NCBI GenBank assembly: GCA_947166385.1
Contig: CAMVEB010000015.1
Location: 1-64,000, forward strand
Direction: 5' to 3'
Source: an uncultured Clostridia bacterium
GTDB taxonomy: Bacteria > Bacillota > Clostridia > Christensenellales > Aristaeellaceae
Length of the DNA: 64,000 nucleotides
Notes under the pieces: generated by a model
Databases searched by the model: none
Seen by the model: the letters and a program-made list of their open reading frames with translations, nothing else
Told to the model about the DNA's origin: nothing
Part shown: piece after piece, positions 26,250 through 34,853 of the stretch
Numbering within the stretch: position 1 is the first letter of the stretch
Layout of the letters: every line of letters starts with the position of its first letter
Position numbers and translations under genes: made by a program

Positions 26250-26278
26250 TATACAAAAATCGTGCTTTCGTGTATAAT
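26250..26278 (+). promoter_or_regulatory. Housekeeping promoter of the YesM/YesN operon
   Basis: The -10 box TATAAT (26273-26278) is perfect; the -35 TATACA (26250-26255) is 17 bp away and matches four of six consensus bases. No YesN-type half-sites precede it, so the two-component system is probably expressed constitutively. Confidence 0.7.
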
Positions 26279-26317
26279 AAAAGCAGTATAACCGTCTTTC
26301 CCGGGAGGGATCGATCG

Positions 26318-27733
26318 ATGAAATCTCTTCAGATGTTCAAGGGTTGGTTCTGGAGCCATGAATTCTTCCGCCGCCTCCGGCCTAGGCTTATGACAATGAT
26401 GCTGGCTCTGGTGCTGCCCGTTTGCCTGATCTGTGTGGTCATCTCCGTCATTTCCATTGTGCAGAGCCGCGAGCTGACCTATCAGATCGGAAATAACGGG
26501 CTGTCGTCGTTTCTGAAAACAGCGGCACTTCAGTTTAAAGCGGACAGCTGGGATCCTCTTACGGATTTTCCTGCCGGAATATCCCCAAAATTCAGACAGT
26601 TCTATACTTATGTGGAAGCGTATAACGGGAAAGTATACGTGTCCCTGAATGGCAGCCAGGCCTTTTTGCTGTCAAATGACGGTTCTTACACCGAATCTCC
26701 GGAGGTGTTTGAAGCGTTAAGGAAAAAACCATATAAATATGAATGGCAGAGCGAGGAGTTGCCTTTTCGGGTGCTGGTTACCTTTCCGTATCATTTTGCC
26801 CTGGTCCACGTGCCATTTGTCCTTTGGATCGGTTTGATTATCTCCATGGCCACGCTGATGCTCAGCCCTTTTTTGTACAAACTGCTCCGCCTTGACATCC
26901 TCCAGCCCATGGACACGCTGCGGAATGCAATCGACACGCTGGGAACAGACAACTCTTACCGGATTCCGCCGCAATCCGGAAAAATCAGCGATGATTTCCT
27001 GATGATCTTTGATGACTTCAACCGGATGGCTGAGGAAATCCAGGTTTCCCATGAGAAAGACATCAAACTCCTGGAAACCGAGATGGACAATCTGCGCTTG
27101 CAGGTGAATCCTCACATGCTGTTGAACTCCTACAATACAATTTATGCCTTGGCGGAAAGCAAAAACTATCCTGTAATCCAGGACTATACGCTGTGTCTGG
27201 TGGATTATTTCCGCTATGTGCTGCGCCGCGGCCAGCAGCTGGTCACCGTTCGACAGGAACTGGAATTTGTGGATAATTTCATCCGCATCCAGCGCATCCG
27301 TTTTCCGGGCCGCTTTTCCTATGTATATCAGGCAGAGGAAGTGTGCCTCCATGCCCAGATTCCACCGCTGCTGATCGAAAACTTTGTGGAAAACGCCATC
27401 AAGTACGCGCTGGAGCCCAGGGAAGCCATCGAAATTGTGGTCTCCGTGCGGAAAGAGCAGAATAAGAACGGAAAGGATGCCCTGCACATTGCCATTACCG
27501 ATACGGGCAGCGGTATCCTGCCGGAAGTACTGGAAAGGCTGAAAGCCCATGAACCCTATATTGACGAAAGTGGAAAAAAGCATATCGGCATCTATAATTG
27601 TCTGCGGCGAATCGAGCTGTTTTATGGGGAAGAAGGAGAGGTGAATTTTTCCAGCGAAAAAGGAAAAGGGACGCAGGTCTACATGGTGGTGCCGTTCCTG
27701 GCATCAGACAGTGAGGAAGAGGAGCGTACATGA
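26318..27733 (+). CDS. YesM-type sensor histidine kinase
   Basis: A 471-residue membrane sensor kinase. The first membrane segment is about 24-46, an extracellular domain of roughly 110 residues follows, and the second segment is about 155-180 (PFVLWIGLIISMATLMLSPF). A HAMP-like linker and the His_kinase domain come next, with the phospho-acceptor motif LQVNPHMLLNSYNTI. The ATP-binding module has LIENFVENAIKYAL and DTGSGI. It would sense an oligosaccharide, directly or through the binding protein, and phosphorylate the next gene product, whose ATG overlaps this stop (ATGA). The start follows GGGAGGG. Its external domain is short compared with many YesM proteins. Confidence 0.92.
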   Translation: MKSLQMFKGWFWSHEFFRRLRPRLMTMMLALVLPVCLICVVISVISIVQSRELTYQIGNNGLSSFLKTAALQFKADSWDPLTDFPAGISPKFRQFYTYVEAYNGKVYVSLNGSQAFLLSNDGSYTESPEVFEALRKKPYKYEWQSEELPFRVLVTFPYHFALVHVPFVLWIGLIISMATLMLSPFLYKLLRLDILQPMDTLRNAIDTLGTDNSYRIPPQSGKISDDFLMIFDDFNRMAEEIQVSHEKDIKLLETEMDNLRLQVNPHMLLNSYNTIYALAESKNYPVIQDYTLCLVDYFRYVLRRGQQLVTVRQELEFVDNFIRIQRIRFPGRFSYVYQAEEVCLHAQIPPLLIENFVENAIKYALEPREAIEIVVSVRKEQNKNGKDALHIAITDTGSGILPEVLERLKAHEPYIDESGKKHIGIYNCLRRIELFYGEEGEVNFSSEKGKGTQVYMVVPFLASDSEEEERT

Positions 27734-28500
27734 ATATCCTGATCGTGGACGATGAACAATTCGCTATCCAGGGAATGCTGGATGGCATCAACTGGGATTT
27801 GCTGGGCTTTGACAAGGTTTTGACAGCTTGCAGCTATGAAGAGGCCGTGAGCATCGTCAAAAAAACCCATGTGGATATCCTTGTCAGCGATATTGAAATG
27901 CCGGGAGAAAGCGGGCTGAAGCTGATCGCCTACATGAATGAGCACAGTGCGAATACGGAATGTATTATTTTGACCTGTCATGACGAATTTGACTATGCTC
28001 AGACAGCTGTGCGTCTGAACTGTATGGAATATGTGCTAAAGCCTGTCCGGTATCAAAAGCTTACCGAGATCCTTCTTCGGGCCAGGGAGAAGGTGAATCA
28101 ACGGCGGCAGAATGAACAGATCCGCCAATACGGGCAGCAGTTTATTGATTCTCTGGCGAAGGAAACGAAAGGAGACGCGGTAAACGCGCTGGAAATGGCT
28201 GTAGAGTACATTGACAGCCACCTGGCGGAGGAGCTTTCCGTTCGGGATTTGGCCACGCTGTGCTATGTGAGCGCGGATCACCTGACCCGACTTTTTAAGA
28301 AAAAATACGGCATGACTGTTTCGGAATACATTCAGGAGAAGCGCATTCGCCTTGCCGGAGAGCTGCTGCAGCGGGAGGATTTGACCATTTCCATGGTCGC
28401 CAACACGGTGGGCTTCGGCAATTATTCCTACTTTACCGAACAATTCAAAAAACACTATGGTATGACGCCCCGGGAGTATCAGAAGCAGATCCGCAAGTAG
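27730..28500 (+). CDS. YesN-type response regulator (REC + AraC DNA-binding domain)
   Basis: A 256-residue regulator. The receiver domain (1-120) has the acidic pocket VDDE at 6-9 and the phospho-acceptor Asp54 in LVSDIEMPG. The linker is short, and an AraC-type double helix-turn-helix (about 155-256) includes LATLCYVSADHLTRLFKKKYG and the closing YFTEQFKKHYGMTPREYQ. Phosphorylation by the upstream kinase should allow binding to 21-bp-spaced direct repeats. Four such sites exist in this locus, and I infer that this protein recognises them. It is shorter than B. subtilis YesN because the linker is reduced. Confidence 0.93.
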   Translation: MNILIVDDEQFAIQGMLDGINWDLLGFDKVLTACSYEEAVSIVKKTHVDILVSDIEMPGESGLKLIAYMNEHSANTECIILTCHDEFDYAQTAVRLNCMEYVLKPVRYQKLTEILLRAREKVNQRRQNEQIRQYGQQFIDSLAKETKGDAVNALEMAVEYIDSHLAEELSVRDLATLCYVSADHLTRLFKKKYGMTVSEYIQEKRIRLAGELLQREDLTISMVANTVGFGNYSYFTEQFKKHYGMTPREYQKQIRK

Positions 28501-28505
28501 CATTC

Positions 28506-28570
28506 ATGTCGGATCAGCAGGATTTTTCATCGGATTTCATACAGCATTTTTCCTCCGTCAATGGCATAAT
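28506..28570 (+). promoter_or_regulatory. YesN-type operator and -10 box driving the secreted-protein/glycosidase operon
   Basis: ATGTCGG (28506-28512) and ATCGGATTTC (28529-28538) have cores 21 bp apart. The -10 box CATAAT is at 28565-28570, 27 bp on. No recognisable -35. It lies right after the response-regulator stop codon and precedes a long operon that reaches 42550. Confidence 0.78.
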
Positions 28571-28644
28571 GGTGCCATCAGCACGGATAATGGTTCCGTG
28601 TCAGAAAACAACCCATCCGCAAGATGGCAAGGAGGAAAAACACC

Positions 28645-29709
28645 ATGAAAAAAGCGATCGCCCTGCTGCTTTGCCTGGTCCTGTCCCTTTCACTGGCTGC
28701 TTTCGCTCAGGCGGAAGGCGAAGTACCTAACCTGGCGGGCACCTACTATTCCTATGGCTATGATGTGGGTACCATGTTCATGAATTACTATATCCACTTC
28801 TACGATGAGATTCCCGGCCTCGGCAAAGTATTCCACGCTGGCATGTGCATGGATCAGATCACCTTTGACGGCACCTATGAAGTGATCGCCGAAGAGCGAG
28901 CCTACAGCGTGGCCATGGACCGCGCCGCCAGCGAAGCAGGTACTCTGACCGAAGCCACCGCACCCTATACCGTGGTTTTCTATGATTTCGACGGCAAGGA
29001 AATCGACCGCTGCGCCATGGACGCCGAGCATATTTACAATGACATGGCTGCCATCACCGGCGTGGGCGGCGACCACTGTGCCCTGAACCTGGACACCGAC
29101 CCCGAAAACAGCAAGTTCGCCGCCCAGTATGCCAGCGAGCCCGCTGTAGAGCTTTTGAGCCTCATCAATCCCGATGATGACACCGCGACTCTGAAGCTCA
29201 AGGTCAACGGCAAGTATGAGGACCTGATTGTCTTCTTCGTGGAAGGCACCTACGCCATGAACGCTGATCAGACCGAAATCACCCTGACACCTGATTCTGA
29301 TAGCGATGAGGGCGCGAAGGTGACCAAGAATGAAGACGGAACCTACACCTATGTTTCCGACAGCGGCGAAAAAGTGGCGCTGGTGGAAGTGAAGCCTGTG
29401 GAAGTGGCCTATGCGCTGAAAGGTGAAATCCCTGTACCCGGCATGGAAGGCACCAACGCCGACTTCATCTGCAACCTGCTGAGCGACAACACTGTGCAGT
29501 TGTATGCCGATTTCATGGGCAACAAAATGGATGTGGACAAGGGCACCTATGAGATCGACATGACTACTTATTCCTTCATCATTCACTTCGAAACTGCCGG
29601 CGATCTGACCACCGAAGGCTATGCCGCCGATATGGTGCTCAACTACAAGGTGGATGATGTGCAGCCCTTCGGCGCCATCGAACAGACCCTGAAGTTCGTG
29701 ACGGAGTAA
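28645..29709 (+). CDS. Secreted protein of unknown function, first gene of the main glycosidase operon
   Basis: A 354-residue exported protein. The signal peptide KKAIALLLCLVLSLSLAAF ends in AQA near residue 23 and there is no lipobox cysteine. The mature part is acidic and predicted all-beta, with repeated aromatic strands such as AGTYYSYGYDVGTMF and DNTVQLYADFMGNKM. It may contain repeated lipocalin-like or sandwich units. I do not recognise the family. It has a strong AAGGAGG site, sits behind a YesN-type operator and is followed by an internal terminator, so it should be made in excess over the enzymes downstream. A surface glycan-binding or accessory role is possible but unproved. Confidence 0.8.
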   Translation: MKKAIALLLCLVLSLSLAAFAQAEGEVPNLAGTYYSYGYDVGTMFMNYYIHFYDEIPGLGKVFHAGMCMDQITFDGTYEVIAEERAYSVAMDRAASEAGTLTEATAPYTVVFYDFDGKEIDRCAMDAEHIYNDMAAITGVGGDHCALNLDTDPENSKFAAQYASEPAVELLSLINPDDDTATLKLKVNGKYEDLIVFFVEGTYAMNADQTEITLTPDSDSDEGAKVTKNEDGTYTYVSDSGEKVALVEVKPVEVAYALKGEIPVPGMEGTNADFICNLLSDNTVQLYADFMGNKMDVDKGTYEIDMTTYSFIIHFETAGDLTTEGYAADMVLNYKVDDVQPFGAIEQTLKFVTE

Positions 29710-29750
29710 TCATTTACAAATCATCAGAGGCTGCCTCTGATCAACTCAGT

Positions 29751-29780
29751 GCCGCCGCCCTTATTGGACGGCGGCCTTTT
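29751..29780 (+). terminator. Internal terminator after the secreted-protein gene
   Basis: GCCGCCG (29751-29757) pairs with CGGCGGC (29769-29775), followed by CTTTT. A second perfect hairpin (ATCAGAGGC-t-GCCTCTGAT, 29723-29741) lies just before. Together they probably stop part of the transcription, setting a high ratio of secreted protein to downstream enzymes. Confidence 0.75.
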
Positions 29781-29800
29781 CAAAAAAGGAGATTCCTTCC

Positions 29801-30865
29801 ATGCAGCGTGCGTTTTATCCCGGTCAGGAATGGCTGGATACCAACGGCAAGCCCATCCAGGCCCACGGCGGCAGCATTTTGACTGTGAACGGCATCCATT
29901 ACTGGTACGGCGAAAACAAGGAAAAGACCGACGGAAAGAACGGCATCTGGCATTGGGGTGTGCGCTGCTACCGTTCCCGAGACCTCTATAACTGGGAGGA
30001 CTGCGGGCTGATCATTCCACCGGATGAAACAGACACGCAATCCCCCCTGCACCCTGCCAGCATGATGGACCGGCCTCATATCCTCTATAACGCCCGGACA
30101 AAAAAGTATGTCTGCTGGCTGAAGATCATGGAGAAAAACGGCGAGCAGACCGAAACGGTGCTGACCGCGGACCATCTCCTGGGGCCGTATAGGATCGTCC
30201 GCAAGGGGCTGCGCCCGCTGGGTATGAGCGCCGGGGATTTCGACCTGGCTGCCGCGCCGGACGGCAAGGGCTATTATTTCTTTGAGCGGGTGCACAGCGA
30301 AACCATCATTGCCGATCTGACGGAGGATTATACCAATGTGACCGGCTATTATTCCACGCATTTTCCCCAGCCCCAGCCGCCCTTTGTGCGGGAAGCCACG
30401 GCGCATTTTATCCGGCACGGCAAGCACTATCTGGTTACCTCCGGTACCACAGGCTATCTGCCCAATCCTTCCCAGCTCGCTGTGGCTGATACCTGGCATG
30501 GGCCCTATCGGGTGCTGGGCGACCCCCATCCCGGGGATGAAAGCCAAACCTCCTTCCATTCGCAGATCACTTCGGTATTCAAGGTGCCGGGCAAGCGGGA
30601 TCTGTACATCGCCCTGGCGGATCGCTGGGCTCCGGCGTTGATGCACCTGCGCTATCAGGATTACGGCGAATGGTTCCGTCTGCGGTTTGCGGAAGAAAGA
30701 ACGCCTGAGGAAGAAGCCCGCATGGCGGAACTGCAAAAGCTATTGCCTCCCGACAGCGCGATGGATACCTCCAAAGCCCGCTATGTGTGGCTACCCTTCC
30801 GCTTTGAGGGGGAGATGGGCATCCTGGACTGGCGGGATCAGTGGAGCCTGGATGAATTTGAGTAA
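29801..30865 (+). CDS. Glycoside hydrolase family 43-like enzyme (GH43 clan propeller)
   Basis: A 354-residue single-domain propeller without signal peptide. The opening IQAHGGSILTVNGIHYWYGENK matches the subgroup that includes exo-galactosidase-like GH43 enzymes (subfamilies 24 and 34). DRPHILYNARTKKYVCWLK, AGDFDLAAAPDGKGYYFFE and TSFHSQITSVFKVPG are the later blades. The C-terminus FEGEMGILDWRDQWSLDEF is also typical. The usual acid residue is not obvious from the sequence alone, so the exact substrate (galactose, arabinose or other) is open. It follows the internal terminator with its own AAAGGAG site. Confidence 0.8.
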   Translation: MQRAFYPGQEWLDTNGKPIQAHGGSILTVNGIHYWYGENKEKTDGKNGIWHWGVRCYRSRDLYNWEDCGLIIPPDETDTQSPLHPASMMDRPHILYNARTKKYVCWLKIMEKNGEQTETVLTADHLLGPYRIVRKGLRPLGMSAGDFDLAAAPDGKGYYFFERVHSETIIADLTEDYTNVTGYYSTHFPQPQPPFVREATAHFIRHGKHYLVTSGTTGYLPNPSQLAVADTWHGPYRVLGDPHPGDESQTSFHSQITSVFKVPGKRDLYIALADRWAPALMHLRYQDYGEWFRLRFAEERTPEEEARMAELQKLLPPDSAMDTSKARYVWLPFRFEGEMGILDWRDQWSLDEFE

Positions 30866-30879
30866 GGGGTGTTGCCGCA

Positions 30880-32427
30880 ATGAAGCAGTATGAAATGTTC
30901 GAGCTTGTTTTTCCCGGCGAAGCGCTGAGGGACCGCTGGGCGCAGATCGACCTGACGGCGGTATTTGCCTGCGGCGATACCGTCAAAACCGTCAAAGGCT
31001 TTTATGATGACGACGGGCGATATATCGTCCGTTTCCTCCCGGAAATCGCCGGGGAATGGCATTGGCGCGTTACCGGCGCGGTGAACACCGAAGGAACGGA
31101 AATCTGCGAAGCGGCGAACGATGCGCATGGACTGGTTAAAGCCGTCGATACCCATTTTGAATATGAAGACGGCACACTGTTCATCCCCTTCGGCACCACG
31201 GTGTACGCCCTGGCCCATCAGGAAGATACGCTGGTGGAGCAAACCTCGGAAAGCCTGAAAAACGCCCCCTTCAACAAGGTGCGCATGTGCGTGTTCCCCA
31301 AGCATTATGATTACAACCATAACGAACCGCCCTGCTATGCCTTTGAGAAAAAGACGGACGGTGGCTGGGACGTGGAGAGACCCTGCATTGCCTTCTGGCA
31401 TCGGTTTGAAAGTATTTTGCAGCGCATAGCGGCCATGGACATTCAGATCGACCTGATCCTGTTCCATCCCTATGACCGCTGGGGTTTTTCCAGGCTGCCG
31501 CAGCGGGACAACCTGATTTATCTGGATTATCTGCTGCGCCGCCTGGGCGCTTTCCCGAACATCTGGTGGAGCCTGGCCAACGAATACGATCTGAACATGG
31601 ATGCTAAATCCCTTACCGATTGGGAAGAAATCGAAGAATTTGTTGCCGCCAACGACCCATTCCATCATCTTCTGTCCAATCACAACTGCATGTGCTTCTG
31701 GGATCATACCCGGAAAAACATCACCCACGCCAGCCTGCAAACCAAGGGATTATCCGAAATTCCCCGGTGGATCCGGGAATACAAAAAGCCTGTGGTGATT
31801 GACGAATGCTGCTATGAGGGCAATCTCCCCCACTTCTGGGGCAGCATTTCCGGGCAGGAAATGGTGCGCCGCTTCTGGCGCTGCTATGCTTCCGGCGCGT
31901 ACTGCACCCACGGAGAGACGTTCCTTTCCGATGACGAGATTCTCTGGTGGGCAAGGGGCGGAAAGCTTAAAGGCGAAAGCCCCGAGCGCATCGCTTTCCT
32001 TCGGCAGATCATGGAAAGCCTGCCGGGGCCGCTGACACCCAGGGAGGATAGCATCTGGTCGGTTGTGCTCAAGGAGGGGGAAGAGCTGGATCAGGCCTTG
32101 TCCTCCGTGCCTGCGGAAATGCAAGGCTTTTGCCGGCTGTTCTCAGCCAGTATCCACCGGATGAGCGCGCAGGACCGCACAGCCCACCTGGGCGGAGAAC
32201 ACGCCTGGGAGGCTCATTGCGGCGAGGAAGCGTACCTGACTTATTTCGATCTGCAATGCTACGGCGAACAGACCGTGAAGTTGCCAGAGGACAAGCTTTA
32301 CAAGGCCGAACTGATCGACGTGTGGAACATGACCCGGGAAGTGATCGCCCAAAACATCAGTGGCGAAACCAAGCTGACCTTGCCCGGGCGGGACAATTTG
32401 GCTTTGCTGATCACGCGAATCAAATAA
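30880..32427 (+). CDS. Apiosidase-like glycosidase (DUF5060 + DUF4038 barrel + DUF5605)
   Basis: A 515-residue cytoplasmic enzyme. Residues 1-85 are a DUF5060 sandwich (ALRDRWAQIDLTAVF, FYDDDGRYIVRFLP). Residues about 95-380 are a DUF4038/apiosidase-like TIM barrel containing LFIPFGTTVYALAHQ and IWWSLANEYDLNMD; the Asn-Glu of LANEY is the expected acid/base. KKPVVIDECCYEGN supplies the probable nucleophile glutamate. The C-terminal DUF5605 sandwich spans about 430-515. The DUF4038 family includes GH140 apiosidases, and the downstream operon looks like an apiose pathway, so cleavage of apiosides is a good hypothesis. Other furanosidase activities are possible. Confidence 0.82.
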   Translation: MKQYEMFELVFPGEALRDRWAQIDLTAVFACGDTVKTVKGFYDDDGRYIVRFLPEIAGEWHWRVTGAVNTEGTEICEAANDAHGLVKAVDTHFEYEDGTLFIPFGTTVYALAHQEDTLVEQTSESLKNAPFNKVRMCVFPKHYDYNHNEPPCYAFEKKTDGGWDVERPCIAFWHRFESILQRIAAMDIQIDLILFHPYDRWGFSRLPQRDNLIYLDYLLRRLGAFPNIWWSLANEYDLNMDAKSLTDWEEIEEFVAANDPFHHLLSNHNCMCFWDHTRKNITHASLQTKGLSEIPRWIREYKKPVVIDECCYEGNLPHFWGSISGQEMVRRFWRCYASGAYCTHGETFLSDDEILWWARGGKLKGESPERIAFLRQIMESLPGPLTPREDSIWSVVLKEGEELDQALSSVPAEMQGFCRLFSASIHRMSAQDRTAHLGGEHAWEAHCGEEAYLTYFDLQCYGEQTVKLPEDKLYKAELIDVWNMTREVIAQNISGETKLTLPGRDNLALLITRIK

Positions 32428-32440
32428 AGGAGAAACGGCT

Positions 32441-34840
32441 ATGAAGGAATATATGAACACCTCCCTGGCTCCCCGGAAACGGGCGGAACTGCTGCTCAAG
32501 GAAATGAACCTGGATGAAAAGATGGCCCAGCTGGTGGGCGTGTTCGCCATCAAAGGAGCCGAGGACCGGATGATGGCTTTCTTCAAGCACGGCATCGGCC
32601 AGATCAGCTCCCTGGAATTCCGCTCCTGCGACAGTCTGGAAGAAGCCGCCGCCTGGCAGCGGCAGCTGCAAAGCATCGTCATGGAAAGCAACCGGTACCA
32701 TATTCCCGCCGTGTTCCACATGGAGGGCCTGTGCGGGCCGCTCATGCAGGACACCACCACCTTCCCCTCCGGCGTGGCCCGGGGCTCTTCCTTTGACCTG
32801 GAGCTGGAGCGGAAGATCGGGGAGACCGTATCCCGCCAGGAAGCGGCGGTGGGCATCACCCAGGTTTTAGCGCCCGTACTGGATATTTCCCGGGATTCCC
32901 GCATGGGCCGCCAGTGCGAGCCCTACGGGGAGGACCCCACCCTGGCCGCCGCTATGGGCTCGGCCTACACCCACGGCATCCAGGAGACCGAAACCGCAGG
33001 CCGCACTCCGGACGCTTCCGCCAAGCATTTCTTCGGCTTCCACAATTCAGCCGGGGCCATTCACGGGGCGCATGTGGACGCCGGGGACCGGCTGCTGCTG
33101 GAAATCTACGGCAAGCCCTTCCAGGCCGCCATCACCGAGGCCGGGCTGAAAGGCGTCATGCCCTGCTACGGCTCTCTGAACGGCTTGCCTATCCATGCCT
33201 CCAAGCATTACCTGAACGGCATCCTGCGGGGCGAAATGGGCTTTGAAGGCGTCACCGTGTCCGACTACGGCGGGGCCAGCAACGCCTTTGAATACCAAGG
33301 CATCGGCGAAAGCATAGGCGATGCGGGTCTGCGCTGCCTGGCCGCCGGGCTGGACGTGGAATTGCCCATGCCCAAGGCTTACGCGGATGAACTGAAGCAG
33401 AAATTCGCTTCCGGTGAAGCGGACATGGCTTTGCTGGACGGCGTCGTGACCCGGGTGCTGGAGGCTAAATTCCGCATGGGGCTGTTCGAGCATCCCTTCG
33501 CGCTGGAGGGCGAAGAATTGGACAAGACCGTGCATCACGCGGAGGACGAACAGCTTGCCGCCCGGTCTGCCCGGGAAGCGTTGGTGCTGCTGAAAAACGA
33601 CGGCGCGCTGCCCCTGACCGGCAAGGAAAAGACCATTGCCGTCATCGGCCCGGCCGCCGCCAACGCCCGGTATTACTTTGGGGGCTATACCCACCTGTCC
33701 ATGGTGGAAGCCAAGCATGCCGCCCGCAATTCCATGGCGGGCGTCAACGGCAACGGGGTCAAGGACCAAGTGCGTTTTGTGCCCGGCACCGGCGTGGAGG
33801 ACGATGAAAACGAAGATTTTGCCGGCGTGCTGACCAAATTAAAGCCCAATTGCAAAAACCTGGTGCAGATTTTAACGGAGGCATTGCCGGACGCCCGCAT
33901 TCTGTATGCTCCCGGCTATCACAAGGCAGGGGCGGATGAAAGCCTGTTCCCTGAAGCCATCGAAATCGCCAAGCTGGCTGACGTGGTTCTGCTGACCCTG
34001 GGCGGCAAGAACGGCTCCGGCTCCGTCGCCACCATGGGCGAGGGTGTGGATGGCACTGACATCAACCTGCCCGCCTGCCAGGACGCCTTCATCCGGGAGG
34101 CGAAGAAGCTGGGCAAGCCCCTGATCGGCATTCATTTTGACGGGCGCCCCATCTCCAGCGACACGGCGGACGAGTGTCTGGACGCCATCCTGGAATGCTG
34201 GAATCCCGCTGTGTATACCGCCGAAGCCGTCACCGACGCGCTGCTGGGCAGGCTGAACCCCTCCGGCAAGATGCCCCTGTCCACCGCCAGATGCGCGGGC
34301 CAAATCCCGGTCTATTACAATCATCCCAACGGTTCCATGTGGACCCAGGCTCCCAGCATCGGCTTCACCGATTACGTGGATTGTCCGCACCGTCCCCGCT
34401 ACTGCTTCGGCCACGGACTGAGCTATACCGAATTTGAATTCAGCGATTTGACCCTGGACAAAAAAGAAACCAAGCCCTTTGAAGCGGTGAATATCTCTTT
34501 GAAGGTAAAGAACACCGGGAAATGCGACGGAACAGAAATCGTGCAGCTCTACGTAAAAGATATCCACGCCTCCATGACCCGGCCGAATAAAGAATTGCAG
34601 GGCTTTGCCCGGGTGGAATTGCAGCCCGGCGAAGGGAAAGAAGTAACCTTTGCCCTGCAGCCCAGCCAGATGGCTTTTCTGGACGAAGACATGCGTTGGA
34701 AGATCGAGAAGGGCGAATTTGAGGTGCAGATCGGTTCTTCCTCCGAGGATATCCGCCTTAAGGGTTCCTTCCGTGTAACGGAAAACGCCTGGCTGGCTGG
34801 CAGAACCCGCGCTTTCTATGCCCTGGGTGAAATCAAATAA
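32441..34840 (+). CDS. Glycoside hydrolase family 3 enzyme (beta-glucosidase/xylosidase type)
   Basis: A 799-residue GH3 protein of the longer, three-domain type. The barrel shows APVLDISRDSRMGRQCEPYG and KHFFGFHNSAGAIHGAHV. The nucleophile aspartate is in VTVSDYGGASNAFEYQGIG. The second domain has LLTLGGKNGSGSVATMGEG (acid/base region), and a fibronectin-III-like domain closes the protein. No signal peptide. Motifs resemble beta-xylosidase and beta-glucosidase subgroups alike. It lies 13 bp after the apiosidase-like gene with AAAGGAG, consistent with sequential trimming of the same oligosaccharide. Confidence 0.9.
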   Translation: MKEYMNTSLAPRKRAELLLKEMNLDEKMAQLVGVFAIKGAEDRMMAFFKHGIGQISSLEFRSCDSLEEAAAWQRQLQSIVMESNRYHIPAVFHMEGLCGPLMQDTTTFPSGVARGSSFDLELERKIGETVSRQEAAVGITQVLAPVLDISRDSRMGRQCEPYGEDPTLAAAMGSAYTHGIQETETAGRTPDASAKHFFGFHNSAGAIHGAHVDAGDRLLLEIYGKPFQAAITEAGLKGVMPCYGSLNGLPIHASKHYLNGILRGEMGFEGVTVSDYGGASNAFEYQGIGESIGDAGLRCLAAGLDVELPMPKAYADELKQKFASGEADMALLDGVVTRVLEAKFRMGLFEHPFALEGEELDKTVHHAEDEQLAARSAREALVLLKNDGALPLTGKEKTIAVIGPAAANARYYFGGYTHLSMVEAKHAARNSMAGVNGNGVKDQVRFVPGTGVEDDENEDFAGVLTKLKPNCKNLVQILTEALPDARILYAPGYHKAGADESLFPEAIEIAKLADVVLLTLGGKNGSGSVATMGEGVDGTDINLPACQDAFIREAKKLGKPLIGIHFDGRPISSDTADECLDAILECWNPAVYTAEAVTDALLGRLNPSGKMPLSTARCAGQIPVYYNHPNGSMWTQAPSIGFTDYVDCPHRPRYCFGHGLSYTEFEFSDLTLDKKETKPFEAVNISLKVKNTGKCDGTEIVQLYVKDIHASMTRPNKELQGFARVELQPGEGKEVTFALQPSQMAFLDEDMRWKIEKGEFEVQIGSSSEDIRLKGSFRVTENAWLAGRTRAFYALGEIK

Positions 34841-34853
34841 GGAGGCTGCCCCT

